From Saccharothrix luteola (lineage in GTDB: Bacteria; Actinomycetota; Actinomycetes; Mycobacteriales; Pseudonocardiaceae), in the NCBI RefSeq assembly GCF_020859565.1, contig NZ_JAJHUO010000010.1, forward strand, positions 186,001 through 250,000: a DNA stretch of 64,000 bases, read 5' to 3'. Every line of letters begins with the position of its first letter. The first letter of the stretch is position 1. The position numbers were made by a program, and so were the translations under genes. The notes below the pieces were generated by a model, which saw nothing but the letters and a program-made list of their open reading frames with translations, searched no databases and had not been told where the DNA came from. Positions 9,066-18,582 of this stretch are shown piece after piece.

Positions 9066-10241
9066 TCACGAGGCCTCGACCTGGGCGGACAAGTCCTCGG
9101 CCACCAGCTTCGCCCCCGCGTTCTGCCAGTTGTGCAGCGTCCGCTCCGGCACCTGGTTGACGAACCACGCCAGCGCCCGCCGCGCCTCCGGGTCGAGGCC
9201 CTCGCGCTTGGTCCGCCTGCTGTACGGCCGGATGCCGACCACGTAGTAGAAGTACAGCGCGTTGTAGTGCCGCCATTCGTCGCTGGTGCCGAACTCGCCG
9301 TCCCGCGGTTTGAGCCGGCCGATGCTCTCCAGCAACAACGACTTCAACTCGGCCGCGCGTTCCAGCGGTTGGTCCGACGCGCCCCGCGCGGCGAGCCGGG
9401 CGTCGATCACCGGCAATTCCGTCAACGGGCTGGCGACCAATTTCCCGAGGTCGCCGTAATTGCTCAACGCACGCCTGGTCAGCTTCACGAACTCGGTCGG
9501 GTCGAGCGGGGCACGGCGGGGCAGCGCCTCGGCCGCGTCACGCAGCTCCGCGCGCGAGGCGGCCACGTCGGGCACCGCGACCCGGTCCACCAGCAACGCC
9601 AGCGGGTTCGCCAGCACCTGCACCGCGATGGCGGCGGCGACCGTGCCGAACAGCAGCGGCACCAGCCGGTCGTCCAGGAACAACGCCACCTGCCCGCCGA
9701 ACACCGCCGCCAGCCCGGCCGACGTGAGCAGCGAGCGCACCATGTCCGCCCGGATCGCCTCACCCTCGTCGAACGCGTCCGCCACGGCCACGACCACCCC
9801 GAACACCAGCAGGTCGAACCCCGCCGACGCGATCACCAGCGGCGCCGGCAGCACGTCCACCAACAACAACGCGCAGCTGAGCCCGAACAGGATCGTCGCC
9901 GCACCCAGCAACGCCCGCCGCACCCGCAGGCACAGCACCAGGGCCGCCGCCAACGGGATCAGCACCACCACGGGCGCGAAGTAGGCCGCCACCAGCAGCG
10001 GCAGCGCGCTGTACCGCCACCAGCGGTCGTAGCGCACCGGCAGCCAGCACACGACGACCCCGGTCCACGCCACCGCCGGCACCGCCATCGCCATCGTCGG
10101 CAACGGCAGGACGATCACCAGCGCGTAGGCGAGCAACCCGATCGAGGCTCGCTGGAGCAGGGGCTTGCGTGGATCACGCACGAGCAGGTACAGCCCCAGC
10201 CACCAGGCCAGGCCGAACGTCACCACCGACACCGCGATCAC
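9066..10241 (-). CDS. Polytopic membrane protein with conserved soluble C-terminal domain, unknown function
   Basis: A 391-residue protein. The first 215 residues hold about eight hydrophobic segments starting at the N-terminus (MIAVSVVTFGLAWWLGLYLL). Residues about 225-391 are soluble and rich in Arg, Trp and Tyr, with striking blocks EWRHYNALYFYYVVGIRPYS and WFVNQVPERTLHNWQNAGAK. The arrangement is like a sensor without a kinase domain: no H-box or ATP-binding motif is present. I cannot assign a function. It is divergent from the DUF6584-like gene, with 32 bp between their starts. Confidence 0.75.
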   Translation of the reverse strand: MIAVSVVTFGLAWWLGLYLLVRDPRKPLLQRASIGLLAYALVIVLPLPTMAMAVPAVAWTGVVVCWLPVRYDRWWRYSALPLLVAAYFAPVVVLIPLAAALVLCLRVRRALLGAATILFGLSCALLLVDVLPAPLVIASAGFDLLVFGVVVAVADAFDEGEAIRADMVRSLLTSAGLAAVFGGQVALFLDDRLVPLLFGTVAAAIAVQVLANPLALLVDRVAVPDVAASRAELRDAAEALPRRAPLDPTEFVKLTRRALSNYGDLGKLVASPLTELPVIDARLAARGASDQPLERAAELKSLLLESIGRLKPRDGEFGTSDEWRHYNALYFYYVVGIRPYSRRTKREGLDPEARRALAWFVNQVPERTLHNWQNAGAKLVAEDLSAQVEAS

Positions 10242-10273
10242 CCGGAGATCCTACGGTTGCGCGTGCTGGGACG

Positions 10274-10789
10274 ATGTCGCTCATGCCGCTCGAGCCGACG
10301 CTCCACAAGGCCGCCGAAGAGGTCGAACGCGGTGACTTGGCCAGTGTCCTGCGGGCGCGACAGCGGCTGGTCGGGCTGGTCGCCAGCTACCCCGACCGGC
10401 TGGACCTGCGCGAGCGCCTCGCGCAGGTGTACCGGCTGCTCGGCGACGCGGCGCAGGCCGGGCGGTGGAGCTACCTGGCCGAGGCGCGCGACGAGGCGGA
10501 GGTGGCGGCGTTCGAACGCGCCTACCGCACGCCGCTGGCGCGGCTGCGGGCGATGAACTGGACCAGCGGCGAGGCCGGCGCGTCGACCGCGACCGCGCGG
10601 GAACGGCTGGTGGCGTTGCGGGCCGCGGCCAACGAGCAGTTGCGGGCCGAATTGTCGGTGGCCGACGACCGCGACTCGTCGTGGGGCACGAACGCGCTGG
10701 TGCTGGTCGGCCTGGTGATCGTGCTGCTGTGCTTCGTGGTCGGCGCGGTGACGCTGGTCATGTGGGCCTACAGGTGGTTCGCCGGATGA
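10274..10789 (+). CDS. DUF6584-like TPR-type protein with C-terminal membrane anchor
   Basis: A 171-residue protein. The N-terminal half reads as short helical repeats (LASVLRARQRLVGLVASYP, LRERLAQVYRLLGDAAQAGR) similar to proteins grouped as DUF6584 in actinobacteria. One hydrophobic helix near the end (NALVLVGLVIVLLCFVVGAV) would anchor it with the N-terminus in the cytoplasm. ATG 10274 is preferred over ATG 10283. The longer upstream frame is Pro/Arg-rich and looks non-coding. The function is unknown. Confidence 0.65.
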   Translation: MSLMPLEPTLHKAAEEVERGDLASVLRARQRLVGLVASYPDRLDLRERLAQVYRLLGDAAQAGRWSYLAEARDEAEVAAFERAYRTPLARLRAMNWTSGEAGASTATARERLVALRAAANEQLRAELSVADDRDSSWGTNALVLVGLVIVLLCFVVGAVTLVMWAYRWFAG

Positions 10790-10804
10790 GCGCATGCTGG
10801 AGGC

Positions 10805-11677
10805 ATGACCCCCGACGTCGCCGCCGCCGCTGACCGCATCCGCCCGCACGTGCGCCGCACGCCGTTGTGGCGCACCGAGGTCGACGGCAGGCCGATCGTG
10901 CTCAAGCTCGAACACCTCCAGCTCACCGGCTCGTTCAAGCTGCGCGGCGCGCTCAACACCCTGCTCGCCGCCGGTTCACCGGATCGGGTGGTCACGGCGT
11001 CCGGCGGCAACCACGGCCTCGGCGTGGCGAAGGCCGCGCAACTGCTCGGGCTGCACGCCACGGTGTTCGTGCCGGTCAGCGCGCCGGAGGGCAAGGTGCG
11101 GCGGATCGAGGCGGCGGGCGCGAAGCTGATCCGGCACGGCGACACGTACGCCGAGGCGGTGCTGGCGGCCCGCGAGACGCCCGGTTTCTACGTCGAGGCC
11201 TACAACGACCCGCTGGTCGTCGCGGGTCAGGGCACGGTGGCCGCCGAGGTGGTCGAGGACGCGCCGGACGTGGACGCGATCGCGGTCGCCGTGGGCGGCG
11301 GCGGACTGGCCGCGGGCACGGCGCTGGCGTCGGGTCGGCTCACGGTGGCGGTGGAGCCGGAGCGGTGCTGCGCCCTGCACCACGCGTTGGCCGCGGGCGA
11401 GCCGGTGGACTCCGAGGTGGTCTCGGTCGCCTCGTCGGCGCTGGGCGCCACCCGGGTCGGCGACGTCCCGTTCGAGGTCCTGAGCACGCACCCGGTGACG
11501 TCGGTGCTCGTGCCCGACACCGCGATCCTGGCCGCGCGCGACCGGCTCTGGGAGGAGTTCCGGCTGGCCGTGGAACCGGCGGCGGCCGTGCCGTTCGCCG
11601 CGTGGCTGGCGGGGCAGGTGCCGGGCGAGCCGGCCTGCGTGGTGCTGTGCGGCGCGAACACCGACTGGACGGCCTAG
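10805..11677 (+). CDS. Threonine/serine dehydratase-like PLP enzyme
   Basis: A 290-residue fold-type II pyridoxal-phosphate enzyme. The PLP Lys lies in LTGSFKLRGA (K45), the substrate-binding loop is TASGGNHGLG, and the phosphate-binding glycine loop is VGGGGLAAG. These are the marks of threonine/serine dehydratases, which deaminate the amino acid to a 2-oxo acid and ammonia. It lacks an ACT regulatory domain, so it is the catabolic/short form. A racemase activity is possible in this family. ATG 10805 starts 15 bp after the preceding gene, on the same strand. Confidence 0.85.
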   Translation: MTPDVAAAADRIRPHVRRTPLWRTEVDGRPIVLKLEHLQLTGSFKLRGALNTLLAAGSPDRVVTASGGNHGLGVAKAAQLLGLHATVFVPVSAPEGKVRRIEAAGAKLIRHGDTYAEAVLAARETPGFYVEAYNDPLVVAGQGTVAAEVVEDAPDVDAIAVAVGGGGLAAGTALASGRLTVAVEPERCCALHHALAAGEPVDSEVVSVASSALGATRVGDVPFEVLSTHPVTSVLVPDTAILAARDRLWEEFRLAVEPAAAVPFAAWLAGQVPGEPACVVLCGANTDWTA

Positions 11678-11754
11678 TACGTCCGCGGGCGTAGACCGGA
11701 ACGCCGCTCCGCGCCCGACGCCGTGACCCGGCGGAGTGACCATGATCGGGTGGC

Positions 11755-12246
11755 ATGACGTCGACGCGCTCCGCCTACCGGGTGGCCGCCATGCTGGTCG
11801 CCTCCGGCCTGGCACACCTCGTGGTGTTCGCCGTGGTCGGCGGGCCGTGGGAGGGCCCGGTGTCGTGGCGGAAACCGGTCACGTTCGGCCTGTCCTTCGG
11901 CCTCACGCCGGGCGGCGTGACGATCGTGGTGTCGGTGCTCGCCCTGGCCGTGGCCGCGTTCCGGGCCCGGCACCTGGCACCGGACCTGCGCCTGGCGGCA
12001 CGGGTCGGCGCGGTGACGCCGGCCGTGGCGATGGCGTTCGGCGGCCTGGTGGTCGCCGAACGCGGCGGCACCTGGAAGCTCGCGCACGGCGTGGCGATGC
12101 GCGGCGTCCTGCTGCTGCCGGCGCAGGCCTGGGCGTTGAGCCTCACGACGTGGTCCGAGCGCCACCGCACCCGGACCGTCGCCCTCGTCTCGATCGCCTA
12201 CTGCGCCCCCATCGCCGCCTTGGCGGCCTACAACGCGTTCGTCTGA
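11755..12246 (+). CDS. Actinobacterial membrane protein, possibly internally shortened
   Basis: A 163-residue membrane protein with a conserved GGPWEGPVSWRKPVTFGLSF block at about residues 29-48 and four or five hydrophobic segments. Related proteins, as I recall them, are about 250-280 residues and have two more helices right after SFGLT. Here SFGLT runs directly into PGGVTIVVSVLALAVAAFRA, suggesting an in-frame internal deletion. The function is unknown. Its end overlaps the convergent gene by 19 bp. Confidence 0.65.
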   Translation: MTSTRSAYRVAAMLVASGLAHLVVFAVVGGPWEGPVSWRKPVTFGLSFGLTPGGVTIVVSVLALAVAAFRARHLAPDLRLAARVGAVTPAVAMAFGGLVVAERGGTWKLAHGVAMRGVLLLPAQAWALSLTTWSERHRTRTVALVSIAYCAPIAALAAYNAFV

Positions 12247-12611
12247 CCGCTCAGCGGCACCCGGTCACCCGGCTGGGCCGACCCCCGCTCGGCCGAACCG
12301 CGGTCCGGCGCCACGCGCCCCAGCGACCCGCCCGCCTGCGACGGCACCTCGACCTCCAGCGCGAGCGCCGGGTCGAGCCGCTCCACCCGTTCCACCATGC
12401 CCTCCACCTCGGCGATCAGGTCGGCCCACTCGGGCCGGTGCAGGCGCTCCCGGACCACCCAGCGCAGCGTGCGGACCTCCGCGCGCAGCCGTTCGAACTG
12501 CTCCGCGTCGAGACGTTGCGCGGACGGGTGATCGAGCTTGCTCGAGAGCACCCTCACCCGGATCCCGATGTCCACCAGCGACCTCCGGCGTCGTGCGTTG
12601 TCATACGGCAC
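12228..12611 (-). CDS. Conserved hypothetical basic/helical protein
   Basis: A 127-residue soluble protein. Residues 5-85 are strongly helical and charged (RRRRSLVDIGIRVRVLSSKL, FERLRAEVRTLRWVVRERLH), and the last 35 residues are Gly/Pro/Ser-rich and probably disordered. There is no signal peptide and no catalytic motif. It sits just downstream of mnmA on the same strand, 45 bp away, so it may belong to the MFS-iscS-mnmA transcription unit. Confidence 0.6.
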   Translation of the reverse strand: MPYDNARRRRSLVDIGIRVRVLSSKLDHPSAQRLDAEQFERLRAEVRTLRWVVRERLHRPEWADLIAEVEGMVERVERLDPALALEVEVPSQAGGSLGRVAPDRGSAERGSAQPGDRVPLSGQTNAL

Positions 12612-12656
12612 GCACGCAGTGTCGCAGGCGGCACCGACAAAACACCAAGCCGGACC

Positions 12657-13742
12657 TCAACGCGTCGAACTGATGGTGGCGCTGGCGAGCACCAAGTCGC
12701 CCGCCGCCGCGTCCTCCCGGTACACCGCGACCGCCTGACCAGGGGCGACGCCGCTCAGCGGCGCGCGCAAGCGGACCAGCAGCTCTCCACCGACAACTTC
12801 GGCCACCGCAGGTGCGAGACCGCCGTGCGCCCGCACCTGCGCCACGCACTCGACCGGACCGTCGAACGTGACACGCGTCACGGGCCGTTGCGCGACGATC
12901 TCCGTGACCTGGAGCTTCTCCGCCGCGCCGACCCGCACGGTGCCGGTCACCGGCTCCAGCGACAGCACGTACCGGGGCCGGCCGTCGGGCGCGGGCGCGT
13001 CGATGCCGAGGCCCTTGCGCTGGCCGACGGTGAACTCGTGCACGCCGACGTGCCGCCCGAGCACCGCGCCGGTCTCGTCGTCCACCAGGACGCCGGGCTG
13101 CTCGCCGAGCTTCCTGGTCAGGAAGCCCTGGGTGTCGCCGTCGGGAATGAAGCAGATGTCGTGGCTGTCGGGCTTATCGGCGACCTGGAGCCCGCGCTCG
13201 GCGGCCTCGGCGCGCACCTGCGCCTTGGTCGAGTCGCCCAGCGGGAACATCGCGTGCGCCAGCTGCTCGTGCGTCAGCGACGCCAGCACGTACGACTGGT
13301 CCTTGCCGTCGTCGGCCGAACGGCGCAACTCCGGCACACCGTCCACAGTGGACAAACGGGCGTAGTGCCCGGTGGCGACGGCGTCGAAGCCGAGCGCGAT
13401 CGCCTTGTCCAGCAGCGCCTCGAACTTGATCTTCTCGTTGCACCGCAGGCACGGGTTGGGCGTGCGACCGGCCGCGTACTCGGCCACGAACTCGTCCACG
13501 ACCTCCTCGGTGAACCGCTCCGCGAAGTCCCAGACGTAGAACGGGATGCCGAGCACGTCCGCCGCGCGCCGCGCGTCCCGGGCGTCCTCGATCGTGCAGC
13601 AGCCGCGCGCGCCGGTGCGCAACGTGCCGGGCTTCGCCGACAACGCCAGGTGCACGCCGGTCACCTCGTGCCCCGCCGCCACCGCCCGCGCCGCAGCCAC
13701 GGCGGAATCCACCCCGCCGCTCATCGCCGCCAGCACCCGCAT
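12657..13742 (-). CDS. mnmA: tRNA-specific 2-thiouridylase
   Basis: A 361-residue MnmA. It thiolates U34 of tRNA-Lys, -Glu and -Gln using persulfide sulfur and ATP. The N-terminus has the PP-loop AMSGGVDS (residues 6-13). The two catalytic Cys are C98 (TPNPCLRC) and C197 (DSHDICFIP). The C-terminal part is the beta-barrel tRNA-binding region. ATG 13742 lies 5 bp after the iscS stop. The pairing with a cysteine desulfurase matches M. tuberculosis Rv3025c-Rv3024c and supplies the sulfur donor. Confidence 0.95.
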   Translation of the reverse strand: MRVLAAMSGGVDSAVAAARAVAAGHEVTGVHLALSAKPGTLRTGARGCCTIEDARDARRAADVLGIPFYVWDFAERFTEEVVDEFVAEYAAGRTPNPCLRCNEKIKFEALLDKAIALGFDAVATGHYARLSTVDGVPELRRSADDGKDQSYVLASLTHEQLAHAMFPLGDSTKAQVRAEAAERGLQVADKPDSHDICFIPDGDTQGFLTRKLGEQPGVLVDDETGAVLGRHVGVHEFTVGQRKGLGIDAPAPDGRPRYVLSLEPVTGTVRVGAAEKLQVTEIVAQRPVTRVTFDGPVECVAQVRAHGGLAPAVAEVVGGELLVRLRAPLSGVAPGQAVAVYREDAAAGDLVLASATISSTR

Positions 13743-13747
13743 GCCCG

Positions 13748-14935
13748 TCACACCTCCGCCGTCGCCTTGCCCGCAAGCCTCTTCAACCCCGCGATGCCCG
13801 CCGTGCGGGCGCGTTCGACCACCGGGCCGATCACCTCGGCCAGTTCGCGCACGTCCGCCGCCGTGGACGTGTGGCCCAGCGAGAACCGCAGCGAGCCGCG
13901 GGCCGCCACCGGGTCGACGCCCATGGCCAGCAGCACGTGGCTGGGCTGCGCCACCCCCGCCGTGCAGGCCGAGCCGGTGGAGCACTCGACGCCCTTGGCG
14001 TCCAGCAGCATCAGCAGGCTGTCGCCCTCGCAGCCGGGGAACGTCAGGTGCGCGTTGCCGGGCAGCCGGTGCACCGGGTCGCCGTTCACCTCGACGTCCG
14101 GCACCACGCGCCGCACCGACGCCACCAGCTCGTCGCGCAGCGCGGCGAGCGCGGCGGCGGTCGCGGCCTGGTGGGACACCGCGTGCCGCACCGCCGCGGC
14201 GAGGGCGACGATCGACGGCACGTCCAACGTGCCGGACCGCACTTCCCGCTCCTGCCCGCCGCCGTGCAGCACGGGCGTCGTCGCCACGTCACGTCCCAGC
14301 AGCAGCACGCCGACGCCGTACGGCCCGCCGAGCTTGTGGCCGCTGAGCGTCAACGCGGACGCGCCCGAGGCGGTGAAGTCCACCGGCACCGCGCCGACGG
14401 CCTGCACCGCGTCGGTGTGGAACGGCACCGCGCGTTCGGCGGCCAGCTCGGCCAGCTCGCGCACCGGGTTGATCGTGCCGACCTCGTTGTTCGCCCACAT
14501 CGCCGTGACCAGGGCGACGTCGTCGTCCAGCGCGTCGCGCAGAGCCTCGGGGCGGACGCGGCCGAGCCCGTCGGGCTCGAGCCAGGTGACCTGGGCGCCC
14601 TCGTGGTCGACCAGCCACTGCACGGCGTCCAGCACGGCGTGGTGCTCGACCGACGACGCCACCACCCGGCGGCGGCGGGACGTGCGGCGGGACCAGTAGA
14701 CGCCCTTGACGGCGAGGTTGTCGCTCTCCGTGCCGCCGCTGGTGAAGATCACCTCGGAGGGCCGCGCGCCCAGGGCGTCCGCGATGTCCTCCCGCGCCTC
14801 CTCCACCAGCCGCCGCGCCCGCCGGCCCGAGGTGTGCAACGACGAGGCGTTGCCCGTGGTGGACAACGCCCGAGTCATCGCCTCGATCGCCTCGGGGAGC
14901 ATGGGGGTCGTGGCGGCGTGGTCGAAGTAGGCCAT
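13748..14935 (-). CDS. iscS: Cysteine desulfurase
   Basis: A 395-residue NifS/IscS-type enzyme that converts cysteine to alanine and a protein persulfide for tRNA thiolation and Fe-S assembly. The N-terminus [16 protein letters not shown] is canonical. The PLP Lys is K201 ([12 protein letters not shown]), and the catalytic loop [11 protein letters not shown] carries C324. ATG 14935 overlaps the stop codon of the upstream MFS gene by one base, so translation is coupled. mnmA follows, which suggests a dedicated tRNA sulfur relay. Confidence 0.95.
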   Translation of the reverse strand: MAYFDHAATTPMLPEAIEAMTRALSTTGNASSLHTSGRRARRLVEEAREDIADALGARPSEVIFTSGGTESDNLAVKGVYWSRRTSRRRRVVASSVEHHAVLDAVQWLVDHEGAQVTWLEPDGLGRVRPEALRDALDDDVALVTAMWANNEVGTINPVRELAELAAERAVPFHTDAVQAVGAVPVDFTASGASALTLSGHKLGGPYGVGVLLLGRDVATTPVLHGGGQEREVRSGTLDVPSIVALAAAVRHAVSHQAATAAALAALRDELVASVRRVVPDVEVNGDPVHRLPGNAHLTFPGCEGDSLLMLLDAKGVECSTGSACTAGVAQPSHVLLAMGVDPVAARGSLRFSLGHTSTAADVRELAEVIGPVVERARTAGIAGLKRLAGKATAEV

Positions 14936-16305
14936 CAGCTTTCCAGGGTAGCCCGGCCCAGGCGTCCCGCGAGCACCGCACCGAGCACCGCGACGCCCGC
15001 CATCAGCAGGTCGAACGGCACCACGGCGGCCGTCGGCGCCGCGGCCGAGGCGAAGGTGGTGACCAGCACACCGCCGAGGCCGACCAGCAGCGCCGAGCCG
15101 AGCATGTCGCTGATCTGCAGGGCCGAGGAGTTGAACCCCCGGTCGACCTCGGACGACGCGCCCAGCGTGAGCACGCTCAAGCTCGACATGGCCAACCCCA
15201 TCCCCGCTCCGGCGACCGCCCACAGCAGCGGGGTGGCCCACGCCGGACCCCAGGACGGTGCGATGAGCGTCACTCCGGTGATACCCACCGCGTTGAGCAC
15301 GAACCCCCACCGCACGAGCTTCTCGCGCGGGATGTCCGGCTTGCGCGACTGCCACCAGGCGGCGCTGGACCAGCCCAGCGCGCTCAGCGTGAGCGGGATG
15401 CCGGCGGCGATGGCCGAATAGCCGTGCACGGCGGTCAGCGTCAGCGGGATGAACGCCTCGGCGGCGAAGAACGAGCCCGCCAGCAGCGCGCGGGCCAGGA
15501 TCGTGACCGGCAGGCCGCGGCGCGCGGTGAGCGTCCCCTTGGGCAGCAGCACGCGCAGCGCGGGCGCCAGCGCGACCAGCCCGGCCAGGCCGATCACCAG
15601 GTTGACGCCGGTGGGGTGCTGGGCCGCCCAGCTCAGCGCCGCGACGCCGAACCCCGCGCCGAGCGCGGCCAGCGGCAGCCCGCGCCGGGCGTTGCCGTCG
15701 GGGGTGTGCGCCGGCAGGTTCCGCAGCACGGGCACCAGCAGCAGCACGCCGATCAGCACGAACGGCGCCAGCCCCAGGAACACCCACCGCCAGCTCAGCG
15801 TCTCGGTGAGCCACCCGGACAGCGCCGGCCCCACCAGCGACGGCACCACCCACGCCGAGGCGAGCAGGCCGAACACCGCCGGCCGGTCCCGTTCCGGGTA
15901 GACCAGGCCGATCAGGACGTAGACCGCGACCACCTGCGCGCCGCCGCCGATGCCCTGCAGCACGCGGCCGAGGAGCAGCAGCGGCATGTCCTGGGCGAGG
16001 CCGGCGACGATCAGGCCGACCAGGAACAGCGCGGGGCCGACCAGCAGCGACGGCCGCGGCCCGCGCAGGTCGCTGAGCCGTCCGGACAGGACGGTGGCGA
16101 CCACGCTGGCGGCGAGGAACGCCAGGAACGGCCACGCGTACAGGTCGTTGCCGTCGAGGTCGGCGACCATGCGCGGCATCGCCGTGCTGACGCCCATGTT
16201 CTCGAACGCGAGCAGCGTCACGAGCAGGATGATCCCGACCGTCGGGCCCCGCCGTTCAGGTGTCCACAGGTTGCTCTTGGCGGGGGTGTCGGTCGTCGTC
16301 GTCAC
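14935..16305 (-). CDS. MFS drug-efflux-type transporter
   Basis: A 456-residue major facilitator protein with about 14 hydrophobic helices, similar to the EmrB/QacA drug/proton antiporters. The loop between helices 2 and 3 reads [16 protein letters not shown] (motif A), and helix 5 has [19 protein letters not shown] (motif C-like). Its stop overlaps the iscS start. The promoter region holds a perfect 20-bp palindrome spanning a stretched -35/-10 spacer, pointing to control by a MerR-family activator. No MerR gene is in the window. The substrate is unknown. Confidence 0.88.
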   Translation of the reverse strand: MTTTTDTPAKSNLWTPERRGPTVGIILLVTLLAFENMGVSTAMPRMVADLDGNDLYAWPFLAFLAASVVATVLSGRLSDLRGPRPSLLVGPALFLVGLIVAGLAQDMPLLLLGRVLQGIGGGAQVVAVYVLIGLVYPERDRPAVFGLLASAWVVPSLVGPALSGWLTETLSWRWVFLGLAPFVLIGVLLLVPVLRNLPAHTPDGNARRGLPLAALGAGFGVAALSWAAQHPTGVNLVIGLAGLVALAPALRVLLPKGTLTARRGLPVTILARALLAGSFFAAEAFIPLTLTAVHGYSAIAAGIPLTLSALGWSSAAWWQSRKPDIPREKLVRWGFVLNAVGITGVTLIAPSWGPAWATPLLWAVAGAGMGLAMSSLSVLTLGASSEVDRGFNSSALQISDMLGSALLVGLGGVLVTTFASAAAPTAAVVPFDLLMAGVAVLGAVLAGRLGRATLES

Positions 16306-16319
16306 GGCTCAATGGTTCA

Positions 16320-16342
16320 ACCTCCACCTGGGTGGAGGTCAA
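16320..16342 (-). promoter_or_regulatory. MerR-type stretched promoter with perfect palindrome
   Basis: ACCTCCACCTGGGTGGAGGT (16320-16339) is a perfect palindrome. On the minus strand it follows and overlaps a TTGACC -35 (16342-16337), with an AACCAT-like -10 about 19 bp further on. A 19-bp spacer filled by a dyad is the hallmark of MerR/SoxR-type promoters. Confidence 0.6.
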
Positions 16343-16469
16343 GGCAATATGACGCAGTCCGGGCAGCTCACCACAGCCGGCGGCGGACGGTGTGGTGCGA
16401 ACGACCGGCGTGGTGATCAGCGGCGTGGTGTTGGCTGCACGTGATCCATTCGTGCCCGAAGGAGAACCC

Positions 16470-16802
16470 GTGCGCCAACGCTTGACCGTCCTGCTCGCGT
16501 CCCTGGGCCTGGCCCTCGGCGGCCTCGCCGTCACGGCGGGCCCGGCGTCCGCCGCGAGCTACGGCTACATCAGCTGGACCAACAACTGCTCCGGCCCGAA
16601 GCTGTACTCGATCATCTACGCCAGCGGTTCGAAGGCGGGCACGCTCGTCGTGCAGCAGTCGAACGTCGCGGCCGGCGCGAAGCGCAGCCAGCGGGTGGAG
16701 TCGGGCTACACCTACGACGTGACCAAGAGCGGCGGCTGGGGCAAGGTCACCATCTACAACATCTCCGGCCGGGTCCACTCCGTGGCGGTGAAGGCCTGCT
16801 GA
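16470..16802 (+). CDS. Small secreted protein, unknown function
   Basis: A 110-residue exported protein. Residues 1-29 are a Sec signal peptide ending ASA-AS. The mature part is about 80 residues, basic, rich in Tyr, Ser and Gly, with two Cys (in NNCSGP and at the very C-terminus) that could form one disulfide. GTG 16470 is chosen because GAAGGAG lies 5-6 nt upstream. No family is recognised. A small extracellular binding or inhibitor fold is possible, but nothing in the sequence proves it. Confidence 0.7.
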   Translation: MRQRLTVLLASLGLALGGLAVTAGPASAASYGYISWTNNCSGPKLYSIIYASGSKAGTLVVQQSNVAAGAKRSQRVESGYTYDVTKSGGWGKVTIYNISGRVHSVAVKAC

Positions 16803-16849
16803 GGTCCCCTGAGCCGGGGGGGGGGGGGGCCCCCCCCCCCCCCCGGACC
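16803..16849. terminator. G14-C15 homopolymer palindrome between convergent genes
   Basis: GGTCC at 16803-16807 and GGACC at 16845-16849 flank a run of 14 G (16816-16829) followed directly by 15 C (16830-16844). The whole can fold into a hairpin and sits between convergent genes, so it may terminate both. The run lengths may be wrong in the assembly, since such tracts are hard to sequence. Confidence 0.55.
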
Positions 16850-16851
16850 CG

Positions 16852-17718
16852 TCAGGCGGCCTGAGCGGTCGTCGCGGTGGCGTGCCGGCGCGGCGAGGGC
16901 ACCTCGACCGTCCCGTAGGCCACCCGTTCGGCCTCCTGCTGCACGAGCGCCGCCAGCTCACGGCGCGTCGCCGCACGACCGGGCGCGACCTCGTCCAGCA
17001 CGTGCACCTCCACCACCAGCCCGCGCGAGCGCAGCACCCGCCGCATCGAGTCGACCAACGTGTCGGAACCCACGAACGCGGGCCGGGTGGACGTCTTCGA
17101 GTCCTGCGAGTACCGCAGCACCACCGGCCGCACGGGCACACCGGCGTCCAGCGCGGCCTGGAACAGCGCCGGCCGGTAGCGCCCGGACGCCACGCCGCAC
17201 CACGTCGTGCCCTCCGCGTGGATGCCGACCGCCGCACCGTCCCGCAGCGCCGCCGCCAGCTCGGCCACCGTCCCCGGCAGCAGCGACAACCGCTCCCGGT
17301 CCAGGTACACCGTGCGGGCCGCGGTGATCAGCCTGCCGAGCACCGGCCAGTCCCGGATGTCCCGCTTGGCCACCATCCGGATGGGCTGCACCGCGTCGAT
17401 CGCCAGCTCGTCCAGCCACGACACGTGGTTGGACACCACCAGCACGCCACGTCCCGGGTTCTCCTGGAACACCGGCCCGACGACCCGCAGCCGCACGCCG
17501 AACGCACCCAGCAGGGCCCGGAACCAGCGCCGCAACAACGCCGACCGCGCCTGCCCGCGCACGCACAGGACGACGAGCACCACGACCAGCCCGGACAGCA
17601 TCACGGCCGACGCCGCCAGCACCCGCCACGCCACCCGCACCGCGCCCACGGAGGCCGTCGAGTGGTCCACGCACCCGTCGCCGCACGGCGACACGGGCAT
17701 CCACGCGTGCTTGCTCAC
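16852..17718 (-). CDS. 1-acylglycerol-3-phosphate acyltransferase family protein (PlsC/OlsA-like)
   Basis: A 288-residue PlsC-fold acyltransferase. A membrane helix lies near residues 28-50. The catalytic HX4D motif is NHVSWLDE and the phosphate-binding motif is AEGTT. GTG 17718 overlaps the stop of the upstream GNAT gene by 4 bp (GTGA), so the two are co-translated. The pair matches Rv3027c-Rv3026c and has the layout of ornithine-lipid enzymes OlsB-OlsA, where this protein would esterify the second acyl chain. A role in ordinary phosphatidate synthesis is the alternative. Confidence 0.85.
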   Translation of the reverse strand: MSKHAWMPVSPCGDGCVDHSTASVGAVRVAWRVLAASAVMLSGLVVVLVVLCVRGQARSALLRRWFRALLGAFGVRLRVVGPVFQENPGRGVLVVSNHVSWLDELAIDAVQPIRMVAKRDIRDWPVLGRLITAARTVYLDRERLSLLPGTVAELAAALRDGAAVGIHAEGTTWCGVASGRYRPALFQAALDAGVPVRPVVLRYSQDSKTSTRPAFVGSDTLVDSMRRVLRSRGLVVEVHVLDEVAPGRAATRRELAALVQQEAERVAYGTVEVPSPRRHATATTAQAA

Positions 17719-18485
17719 GCCGTCTCCCCGAGGAAGAACTTCAGGTAGCGCTGGTCGACCCGGTCCATCCCGAGCAGCACGGGCAGGTCGGCCACGCCGA
17801 AGTCGGCGTCCAGCGCGGGCCGCCCGCACACCCACGCGCCCAGCCGCAGGTAGCCCTTCAGCAACGGCGGCAGCACGGTCCGGTCCGGCCGCGCCGCGGC
17901 GTCGACGTCCCACGGCGTCAGCGGCTCGACCCGGTACTCCTCGGGCGCGTGGTGCTTCGCCCGCACGACGTCCCACACGCCCGCCGCGAACGAACCACCG
18001 TCGTGCAGCGGCACGGAAGCGCAGCCGATCAGCCACGAGTGCCCGGACAGCAGCATGTACCGGGCGATGCCAGCCCACACCAGCGACACCACGGCCCCGT
18101 TGCGGTGATCGGGGTGCACGCACGACCGGCCGGTCTCCACGAGCGAGGGCCGCAGGGCGTCGAGGGCGGAGAGGTCGAACTCGCCGTCGGAGTACAGCCG
18201 GCCCGCCTCGGCGGCGCGCTCGGGCGGCAGCATCCGGTACGTGCCGACGATGTCGCCGGTCCGGTCGTCGCGCACCACGAGGTGGTCGCAGAACTGGTCG
18301 AAGTAGTCGACGTCGTGCCCCGGCACGGAGCTGTGCAGCACGGCGCCCATCTCGGAGGCGAACACCTGGTGCCGCAGCCGCTGCGCGGCCACGACCTCGT
18401 CGCTGTCACGCGCGACCAACAGGGAGTAGCGCGGCGCGTCGGAAGCGGCGTCACCGGTGCTGACAAGCAGTTGCGGCTGCGTCAT
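17715..18485 (-). CDS. GNAT-fold acyl-ACP acyltransferase, OlsB/hemolysin-like
   Basis: A 256-residue protein of the ornithine-acyl[ACP] N-acyltransferase/autoinducer-synthase-like GNAT family. Visible family features are [13 protein letters not shown] near residue 38, [14 protein letters not shown], and [15 protein letters not shown] as the acyl donor-binding turn. It would transfer a 3-hydroxyacyl chain from acyl carrier protein to an amine such as ornithine. The adjacent, 4-bp-overlapping PlsC-type gene supports a two-step aminolipid pathway. The real acceptor is unproven. ATG 18485. Confidence 0.75.
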   Translation of the reverse strand: MTQPQLLVSTGDAASDAPRYSLLVARDSDEVVAAQRLRHQVFASEMGAVLHSSVPGHDVDYFDQFCDHLVVRDDRTGDIVGTYRMLPPERAAEAGRLYSDGEFDLSALDALRPSLVETGRSCVHPDHRNGAVVSLVWAGIARYMLLSGHSWLIGCASVPLHDGGSFAAGVWDVVRAKHHAPEEYRVEPLTPWDVDAAARPDRTVLPPLLKGYLRLGAWVCGRPALDADFGVADLPVLLGMDRVDQRYLKFFLGETA

Positions 18486-18582
18486 GGGTCTGGTCTACCG
18501 ACCGGTTGGCGACCGGGAGCAGGTCGTTCCGATGACGCCTCAGTGGCAGGTCGGTTAAGGCACGGTGAGGCCGCGGGCAGCA

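Noticed and set aside
11736-14699. 987-codon open frame on the plus strand across mnmA and iscS
   Set aside because: It is the antisense shadow of two clearly recognisable minus-strand genes, and its product is Arg/His/Pro-rich low complexity.
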